A stretch of 64,000 nt of DNA from Chryseobacterium rhizoplanae (GCF_900182655.1 NZ_FXTC01000009.1:144566-208565); one strand, 5' to 3'. Shown: positions 53,750 through 63,416, counted from the first letter of the stretch. Made by a program: numbers and translations. Notes: generated by a model from the letters alone, not told the origin.

Positions 53750-53792
53750 AAAAACAAGAAGAAGTTGTCATTCAGTTTCTTCCTGTTTTTGT
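53750..53792 (+). terminator. Hairpin after the first subunit gene, possible attenuator
   Basis: CAAAAACA-a-GAAGAA pairs with TTCTTC-c-TGTTTTTG around a 13-base loop (one mismatch). The right arm holds a T run. It lies between the first subunit gene and the chaperone gene, a position that could reduce downstream transcription. Confidence 0.55.
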
Positions 53793-53824
53793 ATTACTCA
53801 TCATTTAACTCCAAACTTTACATA

Positions 53825-54625
53825 ATGATAAAGCGTATTCTTCTGTTGATCACCTTGATTTTGCAGTTTAGCTTTTTACATGCGGGCATTGTGATTCTCA
53901 ATGGACTTACACATTCTTACAAAATTGAAAACGGAAAGGTTTACAAGGGAAAAGTAGCCATTGAAAACACCAGCAATAATCCTCAGAGTGTAAAATTATT
54001 TTTACAGGACTTTTCTTATCATGCTGACGGAACGATCAATTATTCAGCTTTGCATACAAATAAACGTACCAATGGAGAGTGGATTAAACTCAACACGAAT
54101 CTGATCACTCTGAAAGGCAAAGAGAAGACGGAGGTTTTGTATGAGATTACAGTTCCCGATCAAGCCAGAGATGCCGGAAGCTATTGGAGTGTCATTATTG
54201 TAGAGCCGGTAGAGGATATAAAACCCAGCGACAATAAAGCGGGAGTAAACATCACTTCTGTTATACGTTACGCGATCCAGGTCATTACAGATTTTGAGAC
54301 AGAAAAGGCCAAACCGGACCTTAAGTTTGAAAGTGTAAAAGTAGAAAAGCTGGAGGGAAAACAAACCGTGAAAATTGCCGTAGCCAATAATGGTAATCTT
54401 TACTGCAAGCCGACAACAGCCATTGAAATTTATAACCGTAAAACAGGTGAAAAAATAGGAACGTATTCCAGTTTAACAATGGGACTGCTGCCTGATACCT
54501 CCAAAACATTTTACATCGATATCAGTAAAATACCGCCGGACAAATACAAAGCCGCCATAATAGCTACGGATGAAGAAGAGAATGCATTTGCACTCAATGT
54601 GGAATTAGAAGTAAAAAATGATTAG
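53825..54625 (+). CDS. Exported Ig-like protein, candidate periplasmic chaperone
   Basis: A 266-residue protein from MIKRILLLITL with a signal peptide (cleaved near LHAG). It appears to contain two beta-sandwich domains: residues 22-130 resemble the N-terminal domain of DUF916/WxL-type or PapD-like proteins (KGKVAIENTSNNPQSVKLFL, then KGKEKTEVLYEITVP), and 150-266 a second one (VKIAVANNGNLYCKPTTAIEIY and PPDKYKAAI). No lipobox or membrane anchor is seen. It overlaps the start of the barrel gene by 8 bases. Its role as subunit chaperone is inferred from domain type and gene order; similarity to known pilus chaperones was not established. Confidence 0.6.
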   Translation: MIKRILLLITLILQFSFLHAGIVILNGLTHSYKIENGKVYKGKVAIENTSNNPQSVKLFLQDFSYHADGTINYSALHTNKRTNGEWIKLNTNLITLKGKEKTEVLYEITVPDQARDAGSYWSVIIVEPVEDIKPSDNKAGVNITSVIRYAIQVITDFETEKAKPDLKFESVKVEKLEGKQTVKIAVANNGNLYCKPTTAIEIYNRKTGEKIGTYSSLTMGLLPDTSKTFYIDISKIPPDKYKAAIIATDEEENAFALNVELEVKND

Positions 54626-57371
54626 AATTTGGACTATATTTATTATCATATCATTATTCCCGATATTTATTTTTTCTCAACAGCAATCCAACCGATTGTC
54701 CAGTAAAAAAGATAGTATATTACCGGGAATGTCAACTTCTATTCCTTTTACATTAGAAAATAATTCGGATGAAAACAGGTCTTATGAGATATCAGTCTCC
54801 ACTTCAAGTCCGTCTATAACACCCATTTTAGCAAAAGGAGAATTTCAGATTGCTGCCCGTGAAACGTCAGCTTATCTGGTTCCTTTGCGTATTGCAACGG
54901 AAACGAGCCAGGGAAATTATTCTGTAACATTGAACATTACTGACCGCAATAACGGAATATCCTTTACAAAAACATCAAAAATAACAGTTTCAGGAAACAG
55001 AAATATTTTCCTGACTCCTTTGAATTCACCTGAGTTTGTAAGAGCCGGAGAAACGATCCGGGCTTCTTTTCTCTTAAAAAATAATGGTAATATAACAGAG
55101 GATATTCATCTTGAAAGTAAAAATGCCATTCTTGACAATGAGCCCTCATTGATACTGGAGCCCAATGAGTCAAAAATCATTACAATACACAAAGTAACCA
55201 ACCCTGAGCTCAGTCAAAATGAATTTCAGAACCTTAATCTTTCGGTATACTCAAAAGGTATTCCTAAGGAAGTTCAAAATGTTTATATAAGTACTCAGAT
55301 TATATCCGTAAAACCCTCTGAAAACGATATCTACCACAGGCTTCCTGTTGCCCTTTCATTATCTTTTATCGGAATGCAGAATATGGGAGTTTACAATGAT
55401 GGCTTCCAGGGAGAAATTTACGGTAAAGGAACTCTGGATAAAGATAACAAAAACCAGATTGAATTCCGGGCAGTTACCCACAACCCTGTCGATCTCAATA
55501 CCTTTACCCAATATGAAGAATATTTTGTGAACTATAAACGGGACAACTTCTTTATTCATCTGGGTGATAAAACGTATTCTTCATCTTATTTAACGGAGTT
55601 TGCAAGATATGGCCGCGGCGCAGAAGTACGGTATGATTTTAACAAATTCAGTCTGGGCGGCTTCTATAATCATCCCAGGTTTTTCAGAGATATTAAGGAT
55701 GAATTTAATATGTATTCCAGCTTCAAAATCCGGAAGGAATCAGAAATTTCGGTTGGATATCTTTACAAAACTCCAAGAAAGGAGGAAATCCGATATGGAG
55801 ATCTAAGCCTGGATTCGGATGCACACCTTCCTTATACCAAAGGAAAATTCAAGATATCAAGAAACATTAATGTATCTGGAGAATTCGCTTACAGTACCAC
55901 AAAAAAAACAGATGGAACAGCTTATATGCTTCAGGCTGATGCTATTTTTGAAAGGTTCAACGGAAGTTTAATGTATGTAAAAGCAAGTCCGGAATTCGCA
56001 GGATATTTTACGAATACAAATACCTTTAACGGAAACATTAATTACAAAATCTCCAGAAAGCTCAGTGCTTTTGTCAACTATACACAGGATGTTAAAAATT
56101 TCCAGAGAGATACGCTGTTTTTAGCAGCTCCCTACAGACAGTATCTGCAATATGGAGTACAATATAAATACCTGTCAAATGGATCTGTTATCCTTAATAG
56201 CGGGTATCAAAAGTATCAGGATCGCTTAGAACCCAAACAGTTTGATTACTACGAGCGTTTTTTCAAAGTGAGTATTAATCAGCAGGTGGGAATGTTTCAG
56301 GTGAATATTGAAGGGCAGTTTGGTAAAACAGACAATTATCTGACAGGTTTCAGCGGGAATTCAAGTTTTTATTCTGCCAATCTTTCATTTCAAAAATTCA
56401 GAACCTTTTTTAATGTATTCGGAAGCTATGCTATAAGCTCAAGATACCAGCTCCAGAATCAGAAACAGCTCTATTACGGAGCAAGAATTTACAGCCGTTT
56501 TTCTGATAAGACTACTTTAAGTATTTTTTATCAGAACAATTATATGCCGGAAGAGTATTTTAAAGACAGAAATCTATTTGAACTTCTCTTCCACCAGCAG
56601 CTGTTTCCCGGAAATGAAATTGATCTTTCCGGCAGGTATTCATTACAGAGAGGAGAAATCGGGGATAAAGATTTTATATTTTCAATACGGTATACCTGGC
56701 GCCCTAATGTTCCGGTGCAGAAAACAGCTGAATATATTTCGTTATCCGGAAATATCAGCAATCTTGGGATAAAAAAGACAGAAGGCATAAGATTAATGCT
56801 GGGAAACTATCTTTCAGTTACCGATCATGAAGGAAATTATGTATTCAAAAATGTGATTCCTGGAAATTATTTTCTGGAAATCGACCGTTCAACAACAGAG
56901 ATCAATGATATTCCCACATTAGCTCTTCCGGCAGCCCTTTCTCTGAGTAATAAGGAAAACATTTTTAATTTCGGATTAACGACTGCTGCTAATGTTCAAG
57001 GCCATATCCAGTTTGTAGAAACAGAAGATAAAGATCACACCGGACTTACTGAGCTGCTTGCTAAGAAAGAGAAAAAGAAAAAAGAAAGTATTATTATAGA
57101 AGCTACAGGGAAGGACCAAACCTATCGTAAAATTTGTTTTATAGGTGAGGATTTTGATTTTACTTATCTAAGGCCCGGCGACTGGACTGTTAAAGTTTAT
57201 CGCAATGGTCTTGATAAACGTTATAAAGTCTCGAACGATAAATTTCAGTTTACACTTGCCCCTTCCGAAACCAAAAAATTAAACATTCATATTGTCAAGC
57301 AGCAAATAGAAATAAAATATCAGCAGGAATCCCTAAAGGTAAGCTATAATGAAATAAAAAAGAAAAAATGA
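54618..57371 (+). CDS. Outer-membrane barrel with Ig-like domains at both ends (usher-like candidate)
   Basis: A 917-residue protein with signal peptide (cleaved near FSQQ). Residues 25-230 form two Ig-like or NEW3-like domains with the sequence of adhesins and COG1470 proteins. About residues 240-700 look like a long outer-membrane beta-barrel, rich in alternating aromatic strands such as YFVNYKRDNFFIHLGD and ISVGYLYKTP. Residues 705-755 form a CnaB/carboxypeptidase-like domain with VTDHEGNYVFKNV and PGNYFLEI, and 795-905 another beta domain, with a Lys-rich end. The architecture (periplasmic Ig domains, barrel, C-terminal Ig domains) recalls fimbrial ushers, but I see no clear FimD/PapC signature. 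The gene overlaps both neighbours, so co-translation is likely. Confidence 0.65.
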   Translation: MIRIWTIFIIISLFPIFIFSQQQSNRLSSKKDSILPGMSTSIPFTLENNSDENRSYEISVSTSSPSITPILAKGEFQIAARETSAYLVPLRIATETSQGNYSVTLNITDRNNGISFTKTSKITVSGNRNIFLTPLNSPEFVRAGETIRASFLLKNNGNITEDIHLESKNAILDNEPSLILEPNESKIITIHKVTNPELSQNEFQNLNLSVYSKGIPKEVQNVYISTQIISVKPSENDIYHRLPVALSLSFIGMQNMGVYNDGFQGEIYGKGTLDKDNKNQIEFRAVTHNPVDLNTFTQYEEYFVNYKRDNFFIHLGDKTYSSSYLTEFARYGRGAEVRYDFNKFSLGGFYNHPRFFRDIKDEFNMYSSFKIRKESEISVGYLYKTPRKEEIRYGDLSLDSDAHLPYTKGKFKISRNINVSGEFAYSTTKKTDGTAYMLQADAIFERFNGSLMYVKASPEFAGYFTNTNTFNGNINYKISRKLSAFVNYTQDVKNFQRDTLFLAAPYRQYLQYGVQYKYLSNGSVILNSGYQKYQDRLEPKQFDYYERFFKVSINQQVGMFQVNIEGQFGKTDNYLTGFSGNSSFYSANLSFQKFRTFFNVFGSYAISSRYQLQNQKQLYYGARIYSRFSDKTTLSIFYQNNYMPEEYFKDRNLFELLFHQQLFPGNEIDLSGRYSLQRGEIGDKDFIFSIRYTWRPNVPVQKTAEYISLSGNISNLGIKKTEGIRLMLGNYLSVTDHEGNYVFKNVIPGNYFLEIDRSTTEINDIPTLALPAALSLSNKENIFNFGLTTAANVQGHIQFVETEDKDHTGLTELLAKKEKKKKESIIIEATGKDQTYRKICFIGEDFDFTYLRPGDWTVKVYRNGLDKRYKVSNDKFQFTLAPSETKKLNIHIVKQQIEIKYQQESLKVSYNEIKKKK

Positions 57372-57892
57372 TTTTGATCCGTTCCCTATTGTTATTAGTG
57401 TCTTTTGTTTTGTCTGGATTGTTCTATTCTCAGACTACTGTCACGATGACCTTACCTACCGTAACTTTAATGGATATTGAGCCTACAGGAAGTTTTGCGC
57501 TCAACTTTACAGCTCCTACTGAAGCAGGAAATGCCATTGGCAGCCCTACCCCCAATACTTCAAAATGGGTCAACTATACTTCTGCGATTGCACCCGGAGG
57601 TCTTACCAGAAAAATTACAGCCTCTGTGAATAAAGTTATTGCAGGGGTTAATATAAGATTACAGGCTGCAGCCGCTTCCGGAGCTGGAGGAGGAACATTG
57701 GGAACTTCTGCAGGAATAGTTACATTATCCACAACTGCCACTACTATTATCAGTGGGATTGGAGGTGCCTACACAGGAAATGGCGCTAATAATGGCCATG
57801 CTCTCACTATTTCTCTAACAACCAATACCTATGCTAATTTAATTGCACAGGCTAATACTGCTATTGTAGTTACCTATACCATCACAGAATAA
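57368..57892 (+). CDS. Second exported subunit, paralogue of the first
   Basis: A 174-residue protein with a signal peptide (cleaved near FYSQ). Its mature part aligns along its length with the 53142-53720 product: TLPTVTLMDIEPTG, FTAPTEAGN, GTLGTSAGIVTL, GIGGAYTGNGANNGH and the C-terminal IVVTYTITE. It overlaps the barrel gene by 4 bases (ATGA), unlike the first paralogue, which is transcribed separately upstream of a hairpin. It is probably the less abundant subunit, or one placed at the base or tip. Function is inferred from position. Confidence 0.6.
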   Translation: MILIRSLLLLVSFVLSGLFYSQTTVTMTLPTVTLMDIEPTGSFALNFTAPTEAGNAIGSPTPNTSKWVNYTSAIAPGGLTRKITASVNKVIAGVNIRLQAAAASGAGGGTLGTSAGIVTLSTTATTIISGIGGAYTGNGANNGHALTISLTTNTYANLIAQANTAIVVTYTITE

Positions 57893-57901
57893 AATTGAAA
57901 A

Positions 57902-58471
57902 ATGAAAATCAATAGTTGTTTTTTCAGAGAAATCCGTTTAAAAAAATATGTAAGCAGCATCTTTCTAGCAATTGGCTGCTGTCTTGGAGCGCAAACTATA
58001 AATGTTGGCGGCAGTAATTGGACTGTAAGTGTACCCACCATTACAGAAGCCGGAACAAACTATGCCGGAACTTATGAAAGCGCTACCAATTTGATAACTC
58101 TTTCGGGAAATTTACCCGGATCATTTCTCAACCTTCTTACCACTGGTGCTGCCAGAGTGAGTGTACATCATACCCCTACAACCTGGAACAGCAACCTGCA
58201 CCTTTATGCCAAAAGAAGCGGTGGAAGTGCCACTATCAGTGGACTCTGTGTTCTTTGTACAGCAACAATAAACGGAGGAACAACTTACGTAGAAATACCA
58301 CAAGCTGTGGATACAGCATTTTTTACAATCAATTTTACCGGAGTTCTGGGACTAAGCAACAGTGTATCATACACAGGTATTAATACTCAACTGCAAATAA
58401 GTGGAGTTTCTGTAATTGTACCTGCAACAACCTATAATACCCAAGTAGTTTTCACAATTGGAGCAAATTAA
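57902..58471 (+). CDS. Third exported protein of the fibre locus, possible tip component
   Basis: A 189-residue protein with a signal sequence (MKINSCFFREIRLKKYVSSIF, cleavage near LGAQ). The mature part is beta-rich and ends in a strand TQVVFTIGAN similar in character to the ends of the two subunits, but the rest is not closely related. It alone of the three has a Cys pair (LCVLCT). It begins 10 bases after the second subunit gene and closes the operon, the position of tip adhesins in many fimbrial operons. No database family was recognised. Confidence 0.55.
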   Translation: MKINSCFFREIRLKKYVSSIFLAIGCCLGAQTINVGGSNWTVSVPTITEAGTNYAGTYESATNLITLSGNLPGSFLNLLTTGAARVSVHHTPTTWNSNLHLYAKRSGGSATISGLCVLCTATINGGTTYVEIPQAVDTAFFTINFTGVLGLSNSVSYTGINTQLQISGVSVIVPATTYNTQVVFTIGAN

Positions 58472-58557
58472 AATACTCCAAAGCCATCCATATACTTGTC
58501 ATAATTAATTGAACAATCCATCTAATGAAATATTGAGTCAATTTGTATCTAAAAAAA

Positions 58558-58595
58558 CAATCCTTTTCAAAATCAGAAAAGGATTGCTTTTTATT
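58558..58595. terminator. Bidirectional terminator
   Basis: An 11-bp stem (CAATCCTTTTC with GAAAAGGATTG), loop of 7, followed by CTTTTTATT, between the fibre locus and the convergent third SusCD operon. Confidence 0.85.
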
Positions 58596-58607
58596 ATTTA
58601 ACCTTAA

Positions 58608-60503
58608 TTAATGTTTGGCCCACCAAAGAGGAGTCAGTACAGCATCTGCACCACCAAGTAATTGTACAGCCTTATCATATCCGGGCTGATCCGTATTTCT
58701 GAAGGTACTTGGATATCTTAATCTCTGAGGGAAATTCTGAATAGAATTCGTCATATAGTTCCCTGAGCTCAGATTAGGAAGGTTGGGCAATGGAGCTTCG
58801 ATGGCTGGGTTTTCAAAAAACGGCAGCCCGAGTCTTCTCTGATCACTCCAGGATTCTAATGGCAGCCAAGGCATATTGGCAATATATTTCTGGGTAATAA
58901 TTTTTGTCAGTTTATCATTCTTTACCGATCCATTCTTATAAATGGTATTTACAGGATATTTAATTTCAACAGAAACTAAGTTCCCGCTTACAGGATCTTT
59001 ATATTTCATCGTATGGCTTACTCCCGGTTCTGTAATATGACTGTAAGAAACAGAAGTACCATCACGATTATAATCTGTTGAAGCAATATACTGACCATAG
59101 AATTGTGAAACCCCATTATAAGCAAAACTTTCCTGAATTCCTTTATTATAGGCAGCTTCATCACCCATTGGAATTGACCAGCCTTTCAGTGCAGCTTCCG
59201 CCAAAAGGAAATAGGTTTCCCAGCTTGCAAAAAATATTCTTGAATTTTTACTTTCCCTATACTGCTTACCCAAAGCCGGCATACATCCTACAACATTTCT
59301 CAAGCCGTTTCTCTGTCCTTTTACCCCCCAGTTTCCAATGGTATAGGCATTCCAGGTATTTACGGTACTTATTGTTATTTTAGAATTGTCTTCAAACGTA
59401 AGATCTCCATGATTGGTAGTTGCCTGATTGGTATACGTGGGATACAATGAGTAAACCGGGCTTGTAAGATCCCCGGGAATATAGAATGTTTTATATGCTC
59501 TCGGATCGATTTTGTTGGGTAATCCGTCCAACCAATATCCTGCACTTGGGTCGTTGGTCATTGTAGTGAACTGTTGATCATATTTTATACCAATATAATC
59601 AGGTGCCTTTACCTGGGTATGTTGAGCTGTTGGTAACTGGTCTGTAGAATTTACTCCTCCTAAACCAATGTATAAATTATTAAGCGTTGCTGATAAGATC
59701 TGGGAGTTCCATTCTCTGGACATTACGCCTGTTAGCGCATCCCATCCCGGCTTTTCAGCTACTTTAAAATTATCTGTACTTGTAGCGATAAACATATTTG
59801 AATTAGCCGCTGCTTCAAATTCTGTTTTTGCTTTTGAAGGATCTACTTCGGCAATTCTCATGGCAATTCTCATCCTCATAGAGTTGGCATACTTTACCCA
59901 TTGAGTCCAATTGAACCCATACACCATATCATAGGCATTGGCATTTGATGGTGCTCCTTGGGTTGTGTCCATTTTTGCGACTGCATCTTTTAATTCTTCC
60001 AAAATAAAATAATACACTTCTTTTTCAGAATTGAAAGTAGGATTCGTTCCCTGAAAAGCCTGAATAGGTTGAGGTCCGAAATTATCCGAAAATTCACTCA
60101 TTAAATAAGCTCTCCAGATTCTGGAAATCTGAATAACATTGTCATAATAAGGTTTTCCCTGCCCGGCCGCCTTTTTTTCATTAGCTAATTGAATGGCCGC
60201 ATTCGCATTATTCAGCCACTCTGAAACGTATTTCCAGTATTCGGAAGTCCAGGAATCGTCGTAAGTTCCCCCTGCAATTCCTGTTGATAAATGCTGTCTT
60301 GCTGCCGTTTTCCAGTATAAAACAAAAACACGTTCTGCGATATTAGGATCCTGCTGAGCACCGAGAATTGAGTTATTTAAGAAATATTCAGGTTCTGCCT
60401 TACTAGCATCTACGGCAAACGGGTTATTATTGATGTCTTCAAAATCATTACATGAAGTACATAGTAAACCAATCGTAAAAAATGATAAGATATATTTTTT
60501 CAT
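58608..60503 (-). CDS. SusD/RagB-type outer membrane lipoprotein (SusD-like_2)
   Basis: A 631-residue lipoprotein (lipobox CTSC, Cys at residue 18), longer than most SusD proteins. It begins with the NDFEDINNNPFAVDASKAEPEYFLNNS type of N-terminus and has helical repeats around SRIWRAYLMSEFSDNFG. It lies 15 bases downstream of its SusC gene. It belongs to a two-gene operon without catabolic enzymes; its substrate may be peptides or another small polymer. Confidence 0.9.
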   Translation of the reverse strand: MKKYILSFFTIGLLCTSCNDFEDINNNPFAVDASKAEPEYFLNNSILGAQQDPNIAERVFVLYWKTAARQHLSTGIAGGTYDDSWTSEYWKYVSEWLNNANAAIQLANEKKAAGQGKPYYDNVIQISRIWRAYLMSEFSDNFGPQPIQAFQGTNPTFNSEKEVYYFILEELKDAVAKMDTTQGAPSNANAYDMVYGFNWTQWVKYANSMRMRIAMRIAEVDPSKAKTEFEAAANSNMFIATSTDNFKVAEKPGWDALTGVMSREWNSQILSATLNNLYIGLGGVNSTDQLPTAQHTQVKAPDYIGIKYDQQFTTMTNDPSAGYWLDGLPNKIDPRAYKTFYIPGDLTSPVYSLYPTYTNQATTNHGDLTFEDNSKITISTVNTWNAYTIGNWGVKGQRNGLRNVVGCMPALGKQYRESKNSRIFFASWETYFLLAEAALKGWSIPMGDEAAYNKGIQESFAYNGVSQFYGQYIASTDYNRDGTSVSYSHITEPGVSHTMKYKDPVSGNLVSVEIKYPVNTIYKNGSVKNDKLTKIITQKYIANMPWLPLESWSDQRRLGLPFFENPAIEAPLPNLPNLSSGNYMTNSIQNFPQRLRYPSTFRNTDQPGYDKAVQLLGGADAVLTPLWWAKH

Positions 60504-60518
60504 TGTTTCAGTTGTTAA

Positions 60519-63416
60519 TTAAAAGCCTAAAGTGATTGTAAATAAATAAGATCTTGAAGTAGGAAAAGCAAGGTTTTCAAACCCTGTAGCATTAGAATTA
60601 ATTGCGAATACAGATTCCGGATCAATTCCTTTCGCTTTGCTATAGATCATCCATACGTTATTTGCCGTAAAAGCAACCTTAGCACTCTGTAAGGCTAGTT
60701 TCTGGAAAATACTTTTAGGGAAACTGTAGGTCAGCTGAATATTTCTTAAACGAATATTGGTAGCATCATAAATATTTTGTTCTGTAATTCCTAAATTTCC
60801 AGATGTTACAGCTCCCCAATAATCCTGTTGAGTAATTTCTTTGGTATTTGCTGTATAACCGCCATTTCCCTCCACTACTGCATCTAAAATCATATTATCA
60901 CGTTTTCCTCCGGGTGCAGTGTCTGCAGCAAGTCCATTCGCTTGTAATGCAGCCTGCGTTGCAGAGAAAAATTTACCTCCGATTCTTCCGTCAATTAAAA
61001 ATGAAAGTCCAATATTTTTATAAACAAAGCTGTTTGTAAAACCAAACAAAGCTCTCGGCGTTTGATCTCCAAGATAATATTGATCAGAAGTAGCCTGCGG
61101 TAATCCGTTTTGATCCACAATAAGCTTTCCGTAATGAGGGCTGCTCGTATCTTCTACTCTTAAGAATTTTGTTCCATAAATCGCTCCGTAAGGTTTTCCT
61201 ACTTCTGCAAAGAAAGCAACGTTATCAAAACCTGATAAAGGGTATTTTGAAACAATACCATCAATTTTATCGATGTTGCTTTTTAGGGTTGAAAAATTGG
61301 CATTGACATTCCATACAAAACTTTCCTTCTTAAAGATATCCGTATTCATTACAAATTCAAACCCTTTGTTATGCAGTCCTCCTGAATTAATTTTCTTTTT
61401 CTCATATCCTGAAAGAGGATTTATTGGTAAATCTATAAGCTGCTCTGTTGCATTATTACTAAAATAACTTACATCCAGAGATACTCTGTCAAAAAACTTC
61501 ATATCTGCACCGACTTCAAAAGTTTTAAGCTTCTCGGCATGAAGATTTGAATTGAAAAGAATTTTATTTCTTGTAAGCACTATATGTCCGTTTGGATCTG
61601 TGGAAGCGGTATAGGTATTATATAACTGTTGGGGTGGTAAAGAGTTTCCTGTAACTGCGTAAGCCGCGCGAAGCTTAGCAAATGTTAAAGCATTTAAAGT
61701 TGTACCATTTAATTTTTTCAGCATATCTGTCAAAACTAATGAAGTACTCACAGAAGAATAAAAATAAGACCTGTTATCTATATTCAAAGTAGAAGACCAA
61801 TCATTTCTTGCCGTAGCATTCAGAAACCAATATCCGTCATAATTAATTTCAGCAGCAGCAAATACTGAATTAATTTTTTTCCACATATCAACTTCAGTTG
61901 TCGTAACAGAAGCAAGATCACTCGTATTAGATGTACTGAAGACATTGGCAAGAATAAGATTTTGTGTGGAAAAATATAGTGCCTTATCTCTGCTTTCCAT
62001 CATTTGCCCATAAACAGAAAGCGATCCTCCCCATTTACCAACAATATTATCTTTTTTAGCATTAAGACTTATAATATAATTATTCTCATAAAACTTTTCC
62101 TGACCGGTGGAGTAAGAATTATTACGGCCAGATCCTGTCCAAACCCTTGCATCAGTATTTAAAGAATAAAAATCCGTTCCTAATCTTACATCTGCGCTCA
62201 GCCAGTTATTAAATTGATATTTAAGATAACCGTTTAATAAAAACCTGTCTTTTTTATCAGCGTTCAGTGCATTATAAGCTGTCCAATATGGATTAACTCC
62301 ATTGGGCGTTATCCAGCGCGACATTACTTCATTTTGCATCTGCCCCTCACGATAATCTCTTACATCAATATTTTGAGGCATCAGAAGGATTCTTGGATAG
62401 TAATTTCCATCACCTTGTCCTCCAGAAGGTCTGTTTGTTCCTTTAACACTCATATATTGAGCTTTCACCTCACTTGTCCATCTTTTATTAGCTCCAAAAT
62501 TAGAATTCATTTTTGCTATAAAATTGAACCTCTCGTATTTTGAGTTTGGAATCTGGTTATTATTGTTTAAATAATTAGCAGAAGTGTACAAGCTTGATCC
62601 TTCGCCTAAGGTCTCTTGAAAACTCAATGTATGCTGTGCGGTAGTTCCTGTCTTAAAAAAGTTTTTTAAGTTATCATGAACCGTCATATTTGATCCTTCA
62701 AAAGTGGGTCCCCAGGAAGTTGTGTTGTCGGTCCCTGGTGGATTGACTAACCCATTACTTCCTTGTGCGAAACTATGCTGCAAATCAGGCTTCATAAAAA
62801 TATTTTCAAAGCCTAAGCTTGTAGAATATGTAATTCCTAATCCTCCTTTTCTTTTGCCGGTTTTTGTAGTAATCAAAATAACTCCGTTTCCACCTCTGGA
62901 ACCATAAAGAGCAGAAGCAGCACCACCTTTTAAAACGGAAAGACTTTCAATGTCGTCCGGATTGATATCACTTAAACCATTACCCATATCAAGATCCGGA
63001 TTCCAGAAATCGTTATTAGAGTCTTTTCCATTCTGCTTGACCTTTGAGCCTAAGCTATTACTTAACGGAATTCCATCCACCACAATAAGGGGCTGATTAT
63101 CTCCTGTAAAAGAATTAAACCCCCGCAGGTTAATTTTGGAAGAAGAACCAGGTCCAAAACCTCCTTTAATAACTTGTAATCCGGCAACCTTACCTGCTAA
63201 TGCATTGGTTATGTTATTTTCTTTAGCATCGACAAGGGTTTGGCCTTTCACATCCTGGAAAGAATATCCAAGCGCTTTTTTTTCTTTTTTTACACCATAA
63301 GCTGTAACAACTACTTCATCAATCTTTGACGCTTTAGTTGAATCGCTTTGTGCATACAATCCACCGAAAAAGAATAAGGATTGGAGCAGTCCAACCTTAA
63401 AAATGGTTTTTTTCAT
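60519..63416 (-). CDS. SusC/RagA-type TonB-dependent transporter
   Basis: A 965-residue outer-membrane protein with signal peptide (cleaved near LYAQ). A TonB box-like EVVVTAYGV follows soon after, then the plug (INLRGFNSF, LIVVDGIPL, SALYGSRGGNGV) and the barrel, ending in Phe (TLGF). The extra carboxypeptidase-like N-terminal domain is absent. It forms an operon with the SusD gene, and no promoter consensus was clear upstream. Confidence 0.92.
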   Translation of the reverse strand: MKKTIFKVGLLQSLFFFGGLYAQSDSTKASKIDEVVVTAYGVKKEKKALGYSFQDVKGQTLVDAKENNITNALAGKVAGLQVIKGGFGPGSSSKINLRGFNSFTGDNQPLIVVDGIPLSNSLGSKVKQNGKDSNNDFWNPDLDMGNGLSDINPDDIESLSVLKGGAASALYGSRGGNGVILITTKTGKRKGGLGITYSTSLGFENIFMKPDLQHSFAQGSNGLVNPPGTDNTTSWGPTFEGSNMTVHDNLKNFFKTGTTAQHTLSFQETLGEGSSLYTSANYLNNNNQIPNSKYERFNFIAKMNSNFGANKRWTSEVKAQYMSVKGTNRPSGGQGDGNYYPRILLMPQNIDVRDYREGQMQNEVMSRWITPNGVNPYWTAYNALNADKKDRFLLNGYLKYQFNNWLSADVRLGTDFYSLNTDARVWTGSGRNNSYSTGQEKFYENNYIISLNAKKDNIVGKWGGSLSVYGQMMESRDKALYFSTQNLILANVFSTSNTSDLASVTTTEVDMWKKINSVFAAAEINYDGYWFLNATARNDWSSTLNIDNRSYFYSSVSTSLVLTDMLKKLNGTTLNALTFAKLRAAYAVTGNSLPPQQLYNTYTASTDPNGHIVLTRNKILFNSNLHAEKLKTFEVGADMKFFDRVSLDVSYFSNNATEQLIDLPINPLSGYEKKKINSGGLHNKGFEFVMNTDIFKKESFVWNVNANFSTLKSNIDKIDGIVSKYPLSGFDNVAFFAEVGKPYGAIYGTKFLRVEDTSSPHYGKLIVDQNGLPQATSDQYYLGDQTPRALFGFTNSFVYKNIGLSFLIDGRIGGKFFSATQAALQANGLAADTAPGGKRDNMILDAVVEGNGGYTANTKEITQQDYWGAVTSGNLGITEQNIYDATNIRLRNIQLTYSFPKSIFQKLALQSAKVAFTANNVWMIYSKAKGIDPESVFAINSNATGFENLAFPTSRSYLFTITLGF

